The translations under genes were made by a program, and so were the position numbers. Positions 46,816 through 57,504 of a stretch of DNA of 64,000 nucleotides are shown piece by piece. The stretch lies in NCBI GenBank assembly GCA_947034895.1, contig OX344761.1, positions 71,609,839 to 71,673,838 on the forward strand, in the 5' to 3' direction. The notes beneath the pieces are model-generated. The model worked only from the letters and a program-made list of their open reading frames with translations. It did not search any database and was not told where the DNA came from. Origin of the DNA: Rhytidiadelphus loreus. Taxonomy: Eukaryota; Streptophyta; Bryopsida; Hypnales; Hylocomiaceae. The first letter of the stretch is position 1, and every line of letters begins with the position of its first letter.

Positions 46816-47760
46816 TGTGCATAGGTTATAGAAAGAATGTTGTTTGATTTGTTGTATTTAACATTCAAGTGTTGATTACAAAGTTTATTGCCCAGTTGTA
46901 ATAGATTTGCAAGGAGGTTGAAAGCACGTAATATAAACCTACTATCTCTTGTACTCCTTGTTATTCTTAAATTTTAAGAGGCTTACTATAGTAGGAAGGT
47001 CACACTCTAACTATTGCTTGTTCCAAGAACTTCTATCTTTAGTGCAAATGCTTGACATCTACTTTATATAAATAAGTTTGTTTATATTTAAAACTTATAA
47101 TTCATACTTACAAAAGACCACTACAATAGGAACCAAGGGTATGAAATTTAATCAATTATCTCTTAGTAATGTAATGTACACATTCCTTTATTATAGCTTG
47201 ATTTAGTATAAATGAGTTACTATTGTTTAATCTCCACACCATATTTGAATTGTTTTTAAGTTTACAATTAGTAATAGGTTTTTTGTTTATATTTGAAATT
47301 AGACACATACCATAGAGTTATTGCTTAGAAACTGTTGGATGTTTTGAATAATCTATATTTGTATTTGTCAATTACTTGTAGTTCATTGTTGTAGTTCAAT
47401 TTTGCACATCTTTATTTCTACTATTGAGATGATTGTTTTAACCATGCAAAGATTTGTACTTCAATGGTTTTTTTTACGTACAATTAGATATGTAATTCAA
47501 AATATGAATTTAAAGGGCTGCTATAAAATTTGTGACACTTTGTAAACTTCCTTTATGCTAGTAAAATTATGAGATTATTTTTGTAATATTTTCTATATTC
47601 ATCATTGAAATAAGCAAAGGATGATTAGGCTATTTTACTTTTGAAAAGCCTCAAGTAATAGTAGTAATGATGAGGGGCACTCTTGTATCATTAATCTATA
47701 GAAGTTTTAGTTTCTGATACTAAAACTAACTTATTGAATGTGTTGAATTCAGAATTTGAA

Positions 47761-48003
47761 ATGGCTCAACGAATGTCACAAGAAACACGAGCTACATTCA
47801 AAACAATTGGCAATGGTAGAAGACAACAGATGCAACATCCAAGGACTGCAAGCCAACATTTTGTTGTTGAAGAGCATGCAACATCATTGTTGGAAGAAGC
47901 TCGACGGCTAAGAAGTAGTGGGTTTCAAATAAAAAATCCAATTTTCTCATCACCTACTATTCCAGCCAATAAATTTTCATCTTCATCATCTATTCTTACA
48001 TAA
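47761..48003 (+). CDS. small hypothetical protein, possible last exon of a spliced gene
   Basis: An open frame of 80 codons starts MAQRMSQETRATFK and ends in a Ser-rich tail. It is preceded by a possible acceptor (GAATTCAG, 47745-47752). It contains a helix-prone acidic/basic middle (EEHATSLLEEARRL) and no recognisable domain. It could be the coding exon of a transcript starting at the duplicated donor-bearing units 1.1-1.3 kb upstream. The alternative is a chance open frame. Confidence 0.3.
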   Translation: MAQRMSQETRATFKTIGNGRRQQMQHPRTASQHFVVEEHATSLLEEARRLRSSGFQIKNPIFSSPTIPANKFSSSSSILT

Positions 48004-48549
48004 ATAGTAGTTACTAAATGTTTATTAGCACTCAAATCACATGAGCATTATTTAGTTATATACTCATTCAGTCTTCATCTTGGTCTTCATTTAATATGTT
48101 TTTTATTCCTCTCCAAATAATGGTAAGGCAGTTAGTAATTGAATTGTTGCATGTATCTTGTAGGTTTGTATGCTAAACTAATAAAGTATCAATTTATTAC
48201 AGGTGAAAACAAAAGTATACTTGTGAAGTATTAGGAATTGATGGTGACACAAGAACACAAGGAAATGTTCTTTTTTATTTATAGTATGACAAAGATTGGT
48301 GGTTGTACCAAATTTAGATGGAGCGAGTATTTTTAACTTGGGCTTCAATTTTCAAAAAGTGACCTCCCACTTATATGAACCATTGTGTTCTATTGTGACA
48401 ATGAAGACAACTTGAACTGAATAGGAGTAGCTTTGTTGTATATGATTACAATTGTAGAATCTTAGGTATAGAATACATATAGGTATCTACTAGATACTAA
48501 ATACTATGTATTACAGACAACTTGATATAGAATATATTCTACATAAACT

Positions 48550-49126
48550 TGGATAAAGGATTTTTGGCACTCAACCTTGACTTTTTCACTCTATATAACA
48601 AATGCCATTTTGACAAATATATAGAAGATGTTTGAATGTCAAAATTACAATGATTGTGCTATTTTATTATACTATTTATACAACAATAACATTAGAATCA
48701 AACGTATTTTAGTATTATTTTATATATTAATTCAACATCAAAATTTAAAGATGTTGGCATATTTCATTTTAATGAAGTTGTGGCATCATTTTAGTATCAA
48801 AAGTCTATGATGGTATGACAACACCCTAAACCCTACATGTTGTATTTATATAGTCATTTCATAGCTATTTGAGCATCCCAAATATATTGATGAGTGTCAA
48901 TTTGCACTAAATATTGTTTGATTTTAGCACAATAGTGTTGCCATTTTTACATTGCCTGTCACCAAGTTAGAGTTTTCATTAGTCTAACATTATTACATTT
49001 CATCATCAAATTAGTGACATTGTGGAGCTGTTTTATGATTTCATCACTGAACTATGTTGCTTCCAACATAAGTCTAAGTTGCATGTTATTCATTGAGTGC
49101 ACAAGTGGTACATTTTTTACATCAAA
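48550..49126. repeat. quasi-periodic 'GCCATTTT' tract, left of the CACTA composite
   Basis: Words such as TGCCATTTTGAC, GGCATCATTTTAGTATCA and TGCCATTTTTAC match those at 39960-40850 and resume at 52858-53150 beyond the CACTA element. This implies one tract split by the insertion. Confidence 0.45.
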
Positions 49127-49346
49127 CACTAGTAGAAAATTGTGTCCAAATCAACAGAAAATCATCAAAAACTTGTTGATTTGAATACTGCATTGACCGT
49201 TTTTACATTTTTTTGTTGATTTGAGCCCAAGCTAACACAATGGTTAACAAATTTTTGTTGATTTGAGCACAAGTTAACAAAATGGTTTAACAAATTTTTG
49301 TTCATGTGAATAGTGCAACAACCAAATCAACATGTTTTTGTTCAAT

Positions 49347-50010
49347 GTGTTGGGGTTGTTTTAGGGTTGTTTTAGGGTTGTTTTAGGGTTGTTTTAGGGT
49401 TGTTTTAGGGTTGTTTTGAGGTTGTTTTGGGGGTTGTTTTGAGGTTGTTTTGGGGTTGTTTTGGGGTTGTTTTGGGGTTGTTTTGGGGGTTGTTTTGGGG
49501 GTTATTTTGAGGTTGTTTTGGGGTTGTTTGGGAGTTGTTTGAGGGTTGTTTGGAGGTTGTTTGGGGGGTTGTTTGGGGGTTGTTTGGGGGTTATTTTGAG
49601 GTTGTTTGGGGGTTGTTTGGGAGTTGTTTGGGGGGTTGTTTGGGGGGTTGTTTGGGGGGTTGTTTGGGGGTTGTTTGGGGGTTGTTTGGGGGTTGTTTGG
49701 GGGGTTGTTTGGGGTTGTTTGGGGGTTGTTTGGGGGTTGTTTGGGGGGTTGTTTGGGGTTGTTTGGGGGTTGTTTGGGGGGTTGTTTGAGGGTTGTTTGG
49801 GAGTTGTTTGGGGGTTGTTTTGGAGGTTGTTTGAGGGTTGTTTGGAGGGTTGTTTGGGGGTTGTTTGGGGGGTTGATTTGGAGGTTGTTTTGAGGTTGAT
49901 TTTGGAGTTGTTTTTGGATTGATTTGGGGAGGTTTGAAGAGGTGTGGGGAGGGGGGAGGATTTGGATTTTTTGAGGTTGTTTTTGGAGTTGTTTTTGGAT
50001 TGTTTGTGGA
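49347..50010. repeat. G-rich minisatellite with a GGTTGTTT core
   Basis: About 55-60 tandem units of 10-13 bp lie on the plus strand. The unit changes along the array: first TTTTAGGGTTG, then TTTTGAGGTTG and TTTTGGGGTTG, then TTTGGGGGTTG and TTTGGGGGGTTG, ending in longer TTTTTGGAGTTG units. All three plus-strand frames and minus-strand frames stay open by composition alone; the apparent LFGGCLGVVWG-type protein is an artefact. The G-runs could form quadruplexes. Confidence 0.9.
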
Positions 50011-50151
50011 ATGTTTTTGAAATCTTTAAGAATTTTTCAAAAATTATGAATTTAGAGTTCAAATCGTATTTTATTTTCAATTATATTTTGAATTTGATTG
50101 AAGTTCTAATTAAATTCATAATGTAATTCAACTTTGTTTGTATCAAGGTTT

Positions 50152-51108
50152 TTAACATATGAAAGGCCCGTAATTGCTTCTAAATATTAGTCTTCAAAGA
50201 AGGCTTAAATCTTCATTTATATTTATTTTTTCAATAGATTTAACTAAATGATCTAACTTATATTTATTTTGACCTATTTTCCATCTTGAAATTGTAAAAT
50301 AAAAAACTTCACCAATTGCAACATCAAGATGCTTGGATTTTAAAAAAATAATGTTTCATTCATACCAAATGATTATATTTCATTTTTCCAAAATTTTATT
50401 TGAAAAATTTAGATACATATCAATTCTACAATTTGTAATTTTCCATCATATGCTAAAAAAATATGTTAAAGAATCTATATTAAAAATTGCAACAAAAAAT
50501 ATTTTATATTCATGCTTGGAGAAAATAATAAGTGGATATAAATAGAGATTGATTTACAACATTCAATGAAAAGAATTCTAGTAATGAAACTAAAGATTTC
50601 CAAACCTAATGGTTGTAATGTACTAATGTACATGTTGTAGTAAAAAATTTGCATCCTATTTTTGAAATTTAAAAAATATATATTTGAAATTGCATTCAAT
50701 AAAGAAACTTAAAATTTACTATACAGTGCAATTTCTACTTTAAATTGGAAATTGAAATTCTTCATGAGTTTCACCTCCCTAATCTATATAGAACAATCCA
50801 AAAATTCTCACAAGATTAATATTTTAGAAACTAATTTGAAATTCCTATTTATTTGAAAAATACATTCAAATCTACTTGGCTAACATGCATACATATCTAG
50901 AAAATCTATACATCATACAATAACTTTCTCATGATGTAATCAAAAGTTATAAAAATTGTGAATCCTTCAAACTCTAGTTCAAACTATCCCTTCACCACAT
51001 GTTGTGTAAAATTTTAAAGGAAAAAAAAGGGAATTCAATTTCTAAATACATGAATAAAAACACTAGAAATATTGTCAAAAAATTCTACTTTGTTCTTTAG
51101 AGGTTTAA
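50152..51108. mobile_element. nested family-P1 copy inside the CACTA composite
   Basis: The interior aligns in order with 29042-29736, sharing 'CTTAAATCTTCAT', 'CAATTGCAACATCAAG', 'CATACAATAACTTTCTCATG.TGTAATCAAAAGTTAT' and 'CACATGTTGTGTAAAATTTTAAAG'. The right end TTCTTTAGAGG precedes a T/TTAA. The left terminus is partly deleted (TTAAC then AAAGGCCC). Confidence 0.6.
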
Positions 51109-51130
51109 ATTTTAATTTTAATTTTTCTGA

Positions 51131-52030
51131 CCCCTAAAGGACCATTGTCCCCTCGGTGGACAAAATGGATTTCGGGCAAGTTTGTATGATCTTAATTTTT
51201 AGTTAAACTTTTTGAAACCTCTTCATAAGATAGAAAAACTTATTAGCTACGTGGTAATATAGATTTTATTTCAGTTGGTCCTTGGGAGCAAAAGTTATGG
51301 CATCTTAACCATAAATTTCACATCACTAGGCAGAATAAGAAATGTATAGAAATTTGAAATTAATTTTTTAATTTTTTCCTTCTTGAAAATCATATTTTTG
51401 TCTACATGTGAAGCTTTTATTCATTCCATTTGATTAGTACTATGAAAGTTAAAAACAATTTTTGTGTCCAAACGGGCAATTTGAACATCTTCTTCAAAAA
51501 ATAACTTATTGGATGCAATTTTGGATGCAATTCTCACAATTTTTCAAAAAAAAATGTTTAACAACTTTAAGTTTCCTATTTAGAACAATCTCACCGTTGA
51601 CATTATTGTATTTCAATTCCATTTTAGAGCTATTCATGCTTTAGTTTTTCTTTCAATCTTGAACTTGCTTCTACTTAATAATTTAAAAAAAAATGAAAAT
51701 CAAGAGTGTTTTTAAAAAAACAAAATTTAATTCTAAACTTTCAACACAATTCTTGAACACAAAATTTTTTAAATATTTAAATTCTAGATGAGCAATTTCC
51801 AAATTCTAATTTAGAGCTATTCAAATTGTATGTTCTACATTACAAAAAACTTGAATAGGAATTGTGTCCAAACCACCTCCTAGTAAAATGTTTGCCAAAT
51901 AATTAAAATATCTTTAATTGAATTGAAGTTTTTAACACTAAAATTTCATGTGGAAAATTTTTAAACCACCAAGTTTGACATTGTATAAGCAATAGAAATA
52001 TTTTCTATTAACTACTTAACTCACAATTCA
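51131..52030. mobile_element. second nested family-P1 copy, right end not found
   Basis: The left end CCCCTAAAGGACCATTG is intact, though the adjoining tetranucleotide is CTGA rather than TTAA. The interior aligns with 13300-13620. The copy fades into the hairpin element that starts at 52038. It lies head to tail with the preceding copy, about 20 bp away. Confidence 0.55.
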
Positions 52031-52037
52031 GTCTTTT

Positions 52038-52400
52038 TTCAATTCAGCAGACTTTGGAGGCTGTTTTTGCATAGTGAAGTCTTTTTTTTCAAAAAACTTC
52101 AAACTAGTAAAAGTTGTAAGATCAAGTAAACTTTCATCTCCAAAAATCCGTTTGTGATTTTGAGTCTTCAATAAAAAGTTATGGGCAAAATTCAGAGAGA
52201 GTGTTTGTAAATATCAAAAAATAATTTCATTCCAAACCCTCTCTGAATTTTGCTCATAACTTTTTACTGAAAACTCAAAATCACAAACGGATTTTTGGAG
52301 ATGAAAGTTTAATTGATCTTCCAAATTTTACTAGTTTGAAGTTTTTTGAAAAAAGGTACTATACTATGAGAAATTAGCCTCCAAAGTCTGCTGAATTGAA
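52038..52400. repeat. 363-bp long-arm hairpin (foldback element)
   Basis: Left arm TTCAATTCAGCAGACTTTGG is the exact complement of the right end, and the arms stay complementary for about 165 bp on each side. Shared blocks include 'AATCCGTTTGTGATTTTGA' and 'AAAATTCAGAGAG'. The loop is about 30 bp near 52215. No clear target duplication was seen. The start and end words do not match CACTA or P1 termini. Confidence 0.8.
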
Positions 52401-52471
52401 CCAAAAATGACCAAAATTTGAAAACCGAAATAAATAACGTTTTTTTCCCATTACGGTCATGTAATTTTCCA

Positions 52472-52545
52472 CATGGTGCAATGGATAAGACCTTGCACCC
52501 CTAGCCAAGGGGTGCAAGGTTCAAACCCCATTGCACCCCGCCCGC
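52472..52545 (+). repeat. tRNA-like segment with strong dyads
   Basis: An A-box-like TGGTGCAATGG (52474-52484) and a B-box-like GGTTCAAACCC (52518-52528) have tRNA-like spacing. A perfect 11-bp stem (52491-52501 with 52509-52519) closes a 7-base loop, like an overlong anticodon arm. An outer perfect 10-bp stem pairs 52475-52484 with 52528-52537. It is not a canonical tRNA because the D and T arms are not normal. It continues into a GC-rich dyad-filled tail to about 52605. Confidence 0.5.
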
Positions 52546-52857
52546 GTGGGGTGCCACCTAGGTGCTGCCCGCGTGGCGGTGCCACGTGGTGCTTGCATGG
52601 CAGTTTTAAATTATTATTTTTTTCAAAATTGAAAAATTGAAAAAAAATTAACAAATTTTTGTTGAAAATTATGTACAAATCAACAAGTTTTAGTTGCAAT
52701 TTTTGTCCAAATCAACAAGTTTTAGCTAGAATTTTGTCCAAATCAACAAAAACTTGTTGATTTTTGTCCAAATCAACAGGTCCAAATCAACACAAACTAT
52801 TTTGTCCGAATCAACACTTTTTTGTGAAGTTGGACGCTGAATTTTCTACTAGTGAAA

Positions 52858-53150
52858 GTTACCTGGCATTAATCTAGACCTCATTTAGCATCAAAATAGT
52901 CTCTAGTTGTTTGAGTGCCATTTTAGCATTAGAATGACAAACCCTTCTAGCACCAAGTTTGCATTAACATAGCTCCAGTCAACATGACATGACTCTAACA
53001 TTATTCCCCACATCAATTTAACAATATGTAGTTTTGATAACAATATGGCACCCCATTCACTAGCCCTAAAGTTTCTGATGAGTGTAAAGCATTGTAGTGC
53101 AAATCAAGTTATTGTATCATTCTAAATTTAAAAAATCAGCACTCCATAGC
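52858..53150. repeat. quasi-periodic 'GCATTA / GCCATTTTAGCAT' tract, right of the CACTA composite
   Basis: Phrases like TGGCATTAATCTAG, TTAGCATCAAAATAG and GTGCCATTTTAGCATTAG continue the vocabulary of 48550-49126. It supports insertion of the CACTA composite into this tract. Confidence 0.45.
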
Positions 53151-53452
53151 ATTAGATGGGATTCGGGGGGGCTGGAGGGCCGTTTCAGGCCCGTTCCCAG
53201 CTCCGTTCCCTCGGCCCCCATCGAACACGGGTGTCAGTTTTTGTTTTTTTTCAAAAAAATAAAATAAAAAAGATTTTAAAGTTCTTAATACGAAAAACAA
53301 AGTTTTTTTTTTTTTAAAATTTAAAAAGGACGTGGCAGTCGTTTTGCCAGGTCAGCAGTACCTGCGAACGGCCTGTTTCGACAGTTTCGGCCAAATTCAG
53401 GGTTGGGAACTCACAGCCCTCCCCAGTAGGGAAAACCCATCTAATGTTATAG
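53151..53452. repeat. TIR-bounded GC-rich/AT-rich element
   Basis: CATTAGATGGG at about 53150 is the exact complement of CCCATCTAATG near 53441. GC-rich shoulders (GGGGCTGGAGGGCCGTTTC and complement-like GGCCTGTTTCGACAG...CCCTCCCC) enclose an A/T core. It is non-coding. The superfamily is unclear because no duplication was confirmed. Confidence 0.5.
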
Positions 53453-55119
53453 GGTCCAAAGTTCAAATGCCAATAAAATAAGAATTTTAGGAATTTTTCA
53501 AATTTTCAAAGTGGAATAGAAACTATAGTTGATAGAATTTGTTTCATTAATTACTTTGAAATTCAAAAAATACCATTTTTATGACTAAAATTCAAATTAA
53601 GATAAAGGAGTAGAGCTTACCAAAATACATTCTAAGGTGATCCCCAAATTTTCCATTTTTGTATGTAGGAAAATTACAAAAGTATTACAAGGATGGAATA
53701 TCCAATACTATTAATTAAAAATGGGTTCAAGCAACTCCCTCCAAAAGATTGGAATGAGAAAATACTTTTTTCTATCCTTGGGGCTCTCTAAAATCATCCA
53801 AAGGACACAAAATATCCTCCTAGGTGATTCAAGATTTACCTTGGAATGCTTAAGAAGTCAAATTTTTTCTTTAGATGACATTCAAAGCCTCTTAGAGGAC
53901 GTAAAACAACAAGTTTTCATCCATATTTTTGTGGAGTGGTCCATATGCTCTTTCATGACGTCATACACTTAACTAGTTCATCATAAATAAAGTTCTTGTA
54001 TGTTATTGTATAAATTTAAATGTATGCCATGGATGACCTTGTAGTGAATTTGGCAACTTGTAGTTCCTTCATCTAGAATTTTAGCTTGCACTAGAATATT
54101 TTTCACTATAACTTACACTTATTATAAAATTTTCAGATATTTTTGTGCTAATTTTGTAATTAGATATGAATTATCTTCACTTTTTTCAGCAAGTATACAC
54201 ATTCAATAATTTCAAATCTTCAAAAAATAAATTGAAATTTTCATAACTTACAAATGACATGTGATTTCATCTAGAAAGTATAAATATAAAATTTCATTGA
54301 CTCATTACAACAAAATAGAGCATAAAGAATAAAGAAGTTTGAAGTTTGATAGCATAGGTTGCAGTCATATTTAGGTTTTAGTTTAGTTTAGTTTAGAGCA
54401 AATTCTAAGAAGTTCTAAAAAGACCTCGACTAGTTCTAAGACAAATCAAAGTTATTTCTTTGTCTATTTTTAGTTTTGGTACAGGTTGATTTTCTAATCC
54501 TATAACATTGTTACAAACACTAAGTATTTGATAGATGCCAAATAATCCTTCTAAGTAAGACAAAAGTGTAGAAGTTCATCTTTAGAATTTTGTGTGAAAA
54601 AAGGAGGTCTTGCACAATTATAGTTTGACTTCCAATGAGTTATTTTAGCTCTTAATCCTTTTAGGATGAGATCCATTTCCATCATGTCTAAACTAAATGA
54701 AGCCTAGTAGATTATATTTGAATATCAATCATATATTTTTATTACTTGAAACTATGAATAGTATATCACTCTGAGAAATTTCAATTTGTTTCATGAAAAA
54801 TTGTAATTGTTATCATTTTTGTTGCAAAAATTGAAAATAAAGAAGTAAAAATAATAAAAAAAAATCCATCTATTAAATTAGGCTTGTTGTTTGTTTGTTT
54901 TATTTGTTACATTGAAATTTCTTGGACTATACATCCCTTGATTGCATTCTTCGTACTGTTGGAAAGTCCTTAGCAAAGAGGGGTTCACATGCTTTGTTTT
55001 GTGAAGTTTGAAGTTAGAATGTAAAGTTACTGAATTTTGAAGTTTTTATGAATTAAAAAATTAGAAAATTATTTTTACTTACATTTTGGATTTGGCAATG
55101 GCACAAGGCAAACTAGTTA
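53453..55119. other. AT-rich intergenic DNA
   Basis: There is no recognisable gene; a frame at 53721-53972 has no domain. Around 54565-54660 a fragment resembles the arm of repeat family P2 ('ATTTTGTGTGAAAAAAGGAGGTCTTGCACAAT', 'GTTTGACTTCCAATGAG' in part), indicating a diverged, truncated copy. Confidence 0.4.
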
Positions 55120-55496
55120 GAGCATCCCCAAGTGTCTTGCAAAACGGATGACTTGTCCAAGGTGGCTTGCAAAACGGATGAACTTGTTAAGAGTCATGGC
55201 AAAAAGCCTTGGGTAGCTTGCAAAATGGGATTTTTTGAAAGCCAAAGCATGGCTTGCAAATCGGCTTGCAAACCACATGAGACAAGAGCACCGACACTTT
55301 TTTCCCAAAGTATGGACCTTTAGCGCTATAACCCATTGGATGGACCTTGCAAAGTGGTCCAAATTTGGAAACTTATCCGTCTTGTAAAATGTGGTTATAG
55401 CATGCCATAGGTGGGGTGGTTTGGCTTGCAAATTGGATGGCCCCACATTTTGCAAGCCAAACCACCCCGCATTTTGCAAGACGGGTGGTGATGCTC
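55120..55496. mobile_element. 377-bp Harbinger-type (Tourist-like) MITE
   Basis: The left end GAGCATCCCCAAGTGTCTTG and the complement of the right end (GAGCATCACCACCCGTCTTG) are matched inverted repeats. TTA precedes and follows (55117-55119 and 55497-55499), the PIF/Harbinger target duplication. The interior repeats 'TGGCTTGCAAA' several times. It is non-coding. Confidence 0.9.
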
Positions 55497-55499
55497 TTA

Positions 55500-57504
55500 T
55501 AAGGTGGACCGACCTTTCACTATTTGCTTCCTAATTTCGTAACCTACTGTTTGGTCCCAATTGTGTTTAGTCTTTTTTTTTCCAGCACCATTGGGCCAAA
55601 TGCCCAAATTGCACCATTTCAAAATAAACGTCTACTTTTTGCTAGATAAAAGTAAATTTTTTTCAGTAGAAATTCAATATAAATATGGATGAAATTGCCA
55701 AATTTGGATGAAGAAGAGTATGAATATGATTGAAAAGTGTTTTTTGCTCCAAAAGATGGATGGATGTAGAAATACAATGCTTCACCAAATTTTAAGTGAT
55801 TTCCATCTTGGTATTTTGTCAAAAAGTAAAAAAAAGGGTTGATTGTGTTTACTACCCCATCCAAATCTATCTAAGAAATATCCTAAATCATTTAAGATTC
55901 TGACAAAATTTGACAAGATTTTGGCTTTAATGTCAACATGGGGTAACATGTCAACCCTTGATTGGTAGATATTTAAGGTAAACCTTGCCTATGATAGGCA
56001 GAATGAATGCTTTGCCTTGTTGCCATTAGCAAAAAAATTCAGAGTTTTTTTCTATACAAAGAAAAATGTGAGAAATGAAGGAAGCAATTGGAATTTTATT
56101 TTTTGGACAAAAAATAATTTTTTTATGAATTTTTTACCTATTGGCCCAAAAGAGTCTGTAGACTATCCCAAATCAACATAAAAGTGTTTCCATGATGGTC
56201 ATCTTACCACCTAATGTAGTCAAAACATCTTCTAACATAGCTACAAGATTTTCTAGCATGGACATGACATGAAGGAATAAAAAAAATCCTTTTTACTACC
56301 AATTTACACTAAAAAGGTGTAAGTGTTCTATGACAGTCACTAATAACTCCATGATCATCTCCTCAGGCATTGATTATGACCACAAATTAGCCTAATGCAA
56401 TCCTAATTCCATTTTTTAGAAAAAAATCTGCCCATGGGTTGATGTGAGACTCTAATGCATGATTTTCTAGGTGACTGTATTAGACAATTTGCCTATCATA
56501 GGCTAATTTACTTTAAGTGCTAATAGATAGGGTGTTTATGACTCTAGTTTATAGGCGGTTATGTAATTTTAGGCTAATTACTTCAAAAATTCACAGAAAT
56601 TACAGTTTTAATTGAAAAATTATAATTCCACTTGGGTTTGATTTGTAAAACAAGCGCACACCTCTGAAAAATATGTGCCCCTCTTGGAATTGGCCCCAAG
56701 ATATTCAGGTTGCAAATCAGGGTGGTAATAGGCCTGCCTACCTTATTGAAAGTTACAATCAAGGTTGACGGAAGCGCATGACCAAGACCACTTTCTGAAA
56801 GGTGCGTGAACCTTTAGGACAGGCTGGTTGCCGTGGAAATCAGCCTTCCGTGTGAATCATTGTCGGTAAGCCAGCAGTTGTCGGGACAAAAGTCCCACTG
56901 CTAGCTAGCTCACCGCAGACACCTCCCTGCACCCCACTACGAAACAACGTAATTCAGAATGCCCACCCCAGCGACTTAAGACCATCTCTTCCACAGTTGA
57001 AGACGTCGGAGCTTCAGTTCATCATATCAGTACTGTACGTGCCAAGCAATTTGCAGACCTTGGAGCGTAAAACGCTACGGAGTAAGCAAGCTTCTGGTTT
57101 TCATTTCCTGGTTGTCTGTACATACACATTGCGAGAGCAGGTGTCTGCGCTACCGTCGCTAATCTAGCCTATGAACGTCATGTCATCGCTTTTTTCACAC
57201 TGCAGCCTGCTACATTGCAATTGCTTGGTAGAACGACATGTCCCACGTACGTGCATTGTCATTGAGCGATTTGGTGTGCACGGTTTCCCAGATGTATTCA
57301 CCCATTGTGCACATGGAAGAATCTAGTGGGGAAATAAGGGGCCTATCAAGGCATGATCGAATCTCGACATGTCCGTGGTGAGGTGCTCGAGTACTGGCAG
57401 TGCTGGATCGGAAACCCTAACTTTGTGTTCGTCGATATTTGCCATCGCCTAGTGGTGGCAGATTGTTGCGAGGTTGGGGGTGGTGGAAGAGAGTTGAGCA
57501 AGCC
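55500..57504. other. intergenic DNA grading into the promoter of the VWA gene
   Basis: It is AT-rich to about 56700, then GC rises as the VWA gene approaches. A fragment near 56785-56860 (GGTTGCCGTGGAAATCA..) faintly recalls repeat family P2. No gene or clear core-promoter element was identified. Confidence 0.4.

Larger units (their letters stand above)
49127..52854. mobile_element. 3.7-kb composite CACTA element
   Basis: The left end is CACTAGTAGAAAATTGTG and the right end is the complement ending AATTTTCTACTAGTG. AAA flanks both sides (49124-49126 and 52855-52857). Subterminal regions on both sides carry many copies of TCCAAATCAACA or its complement (about five on the left, six on the right). 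That is the expected layout for CACTA transposase-binding repeats. The interior has no transposase. It holds a G-rich minisatellite, two P1 TTAA elements, a long hairpin and a tRNA-like segment. The element is non-autonomous. Confidence 0.9.

Noticed and set aside
49366..49440. Interstitial telomere repeat
   Set aside because: The unit is TTTTAGGGTTG with an 11-12 bp period, not TTTAGGG in tandem. It grades into the minisatellite.
49461..50080. Long open frames (up to 192 codons) rich in Gly/Val/Trp or Thr/Pro/Asn
   Set aside because: They follow from the G-rich minisatellite, which is open in several frames on both strands. There is no domain and no coding signature.
52472..52545. Functional tRNA gene
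   Set aside because: The stems are misproportioned (11-bp inner arm, no proper D arm or T arm), so only a tRNA-like call is supportable.
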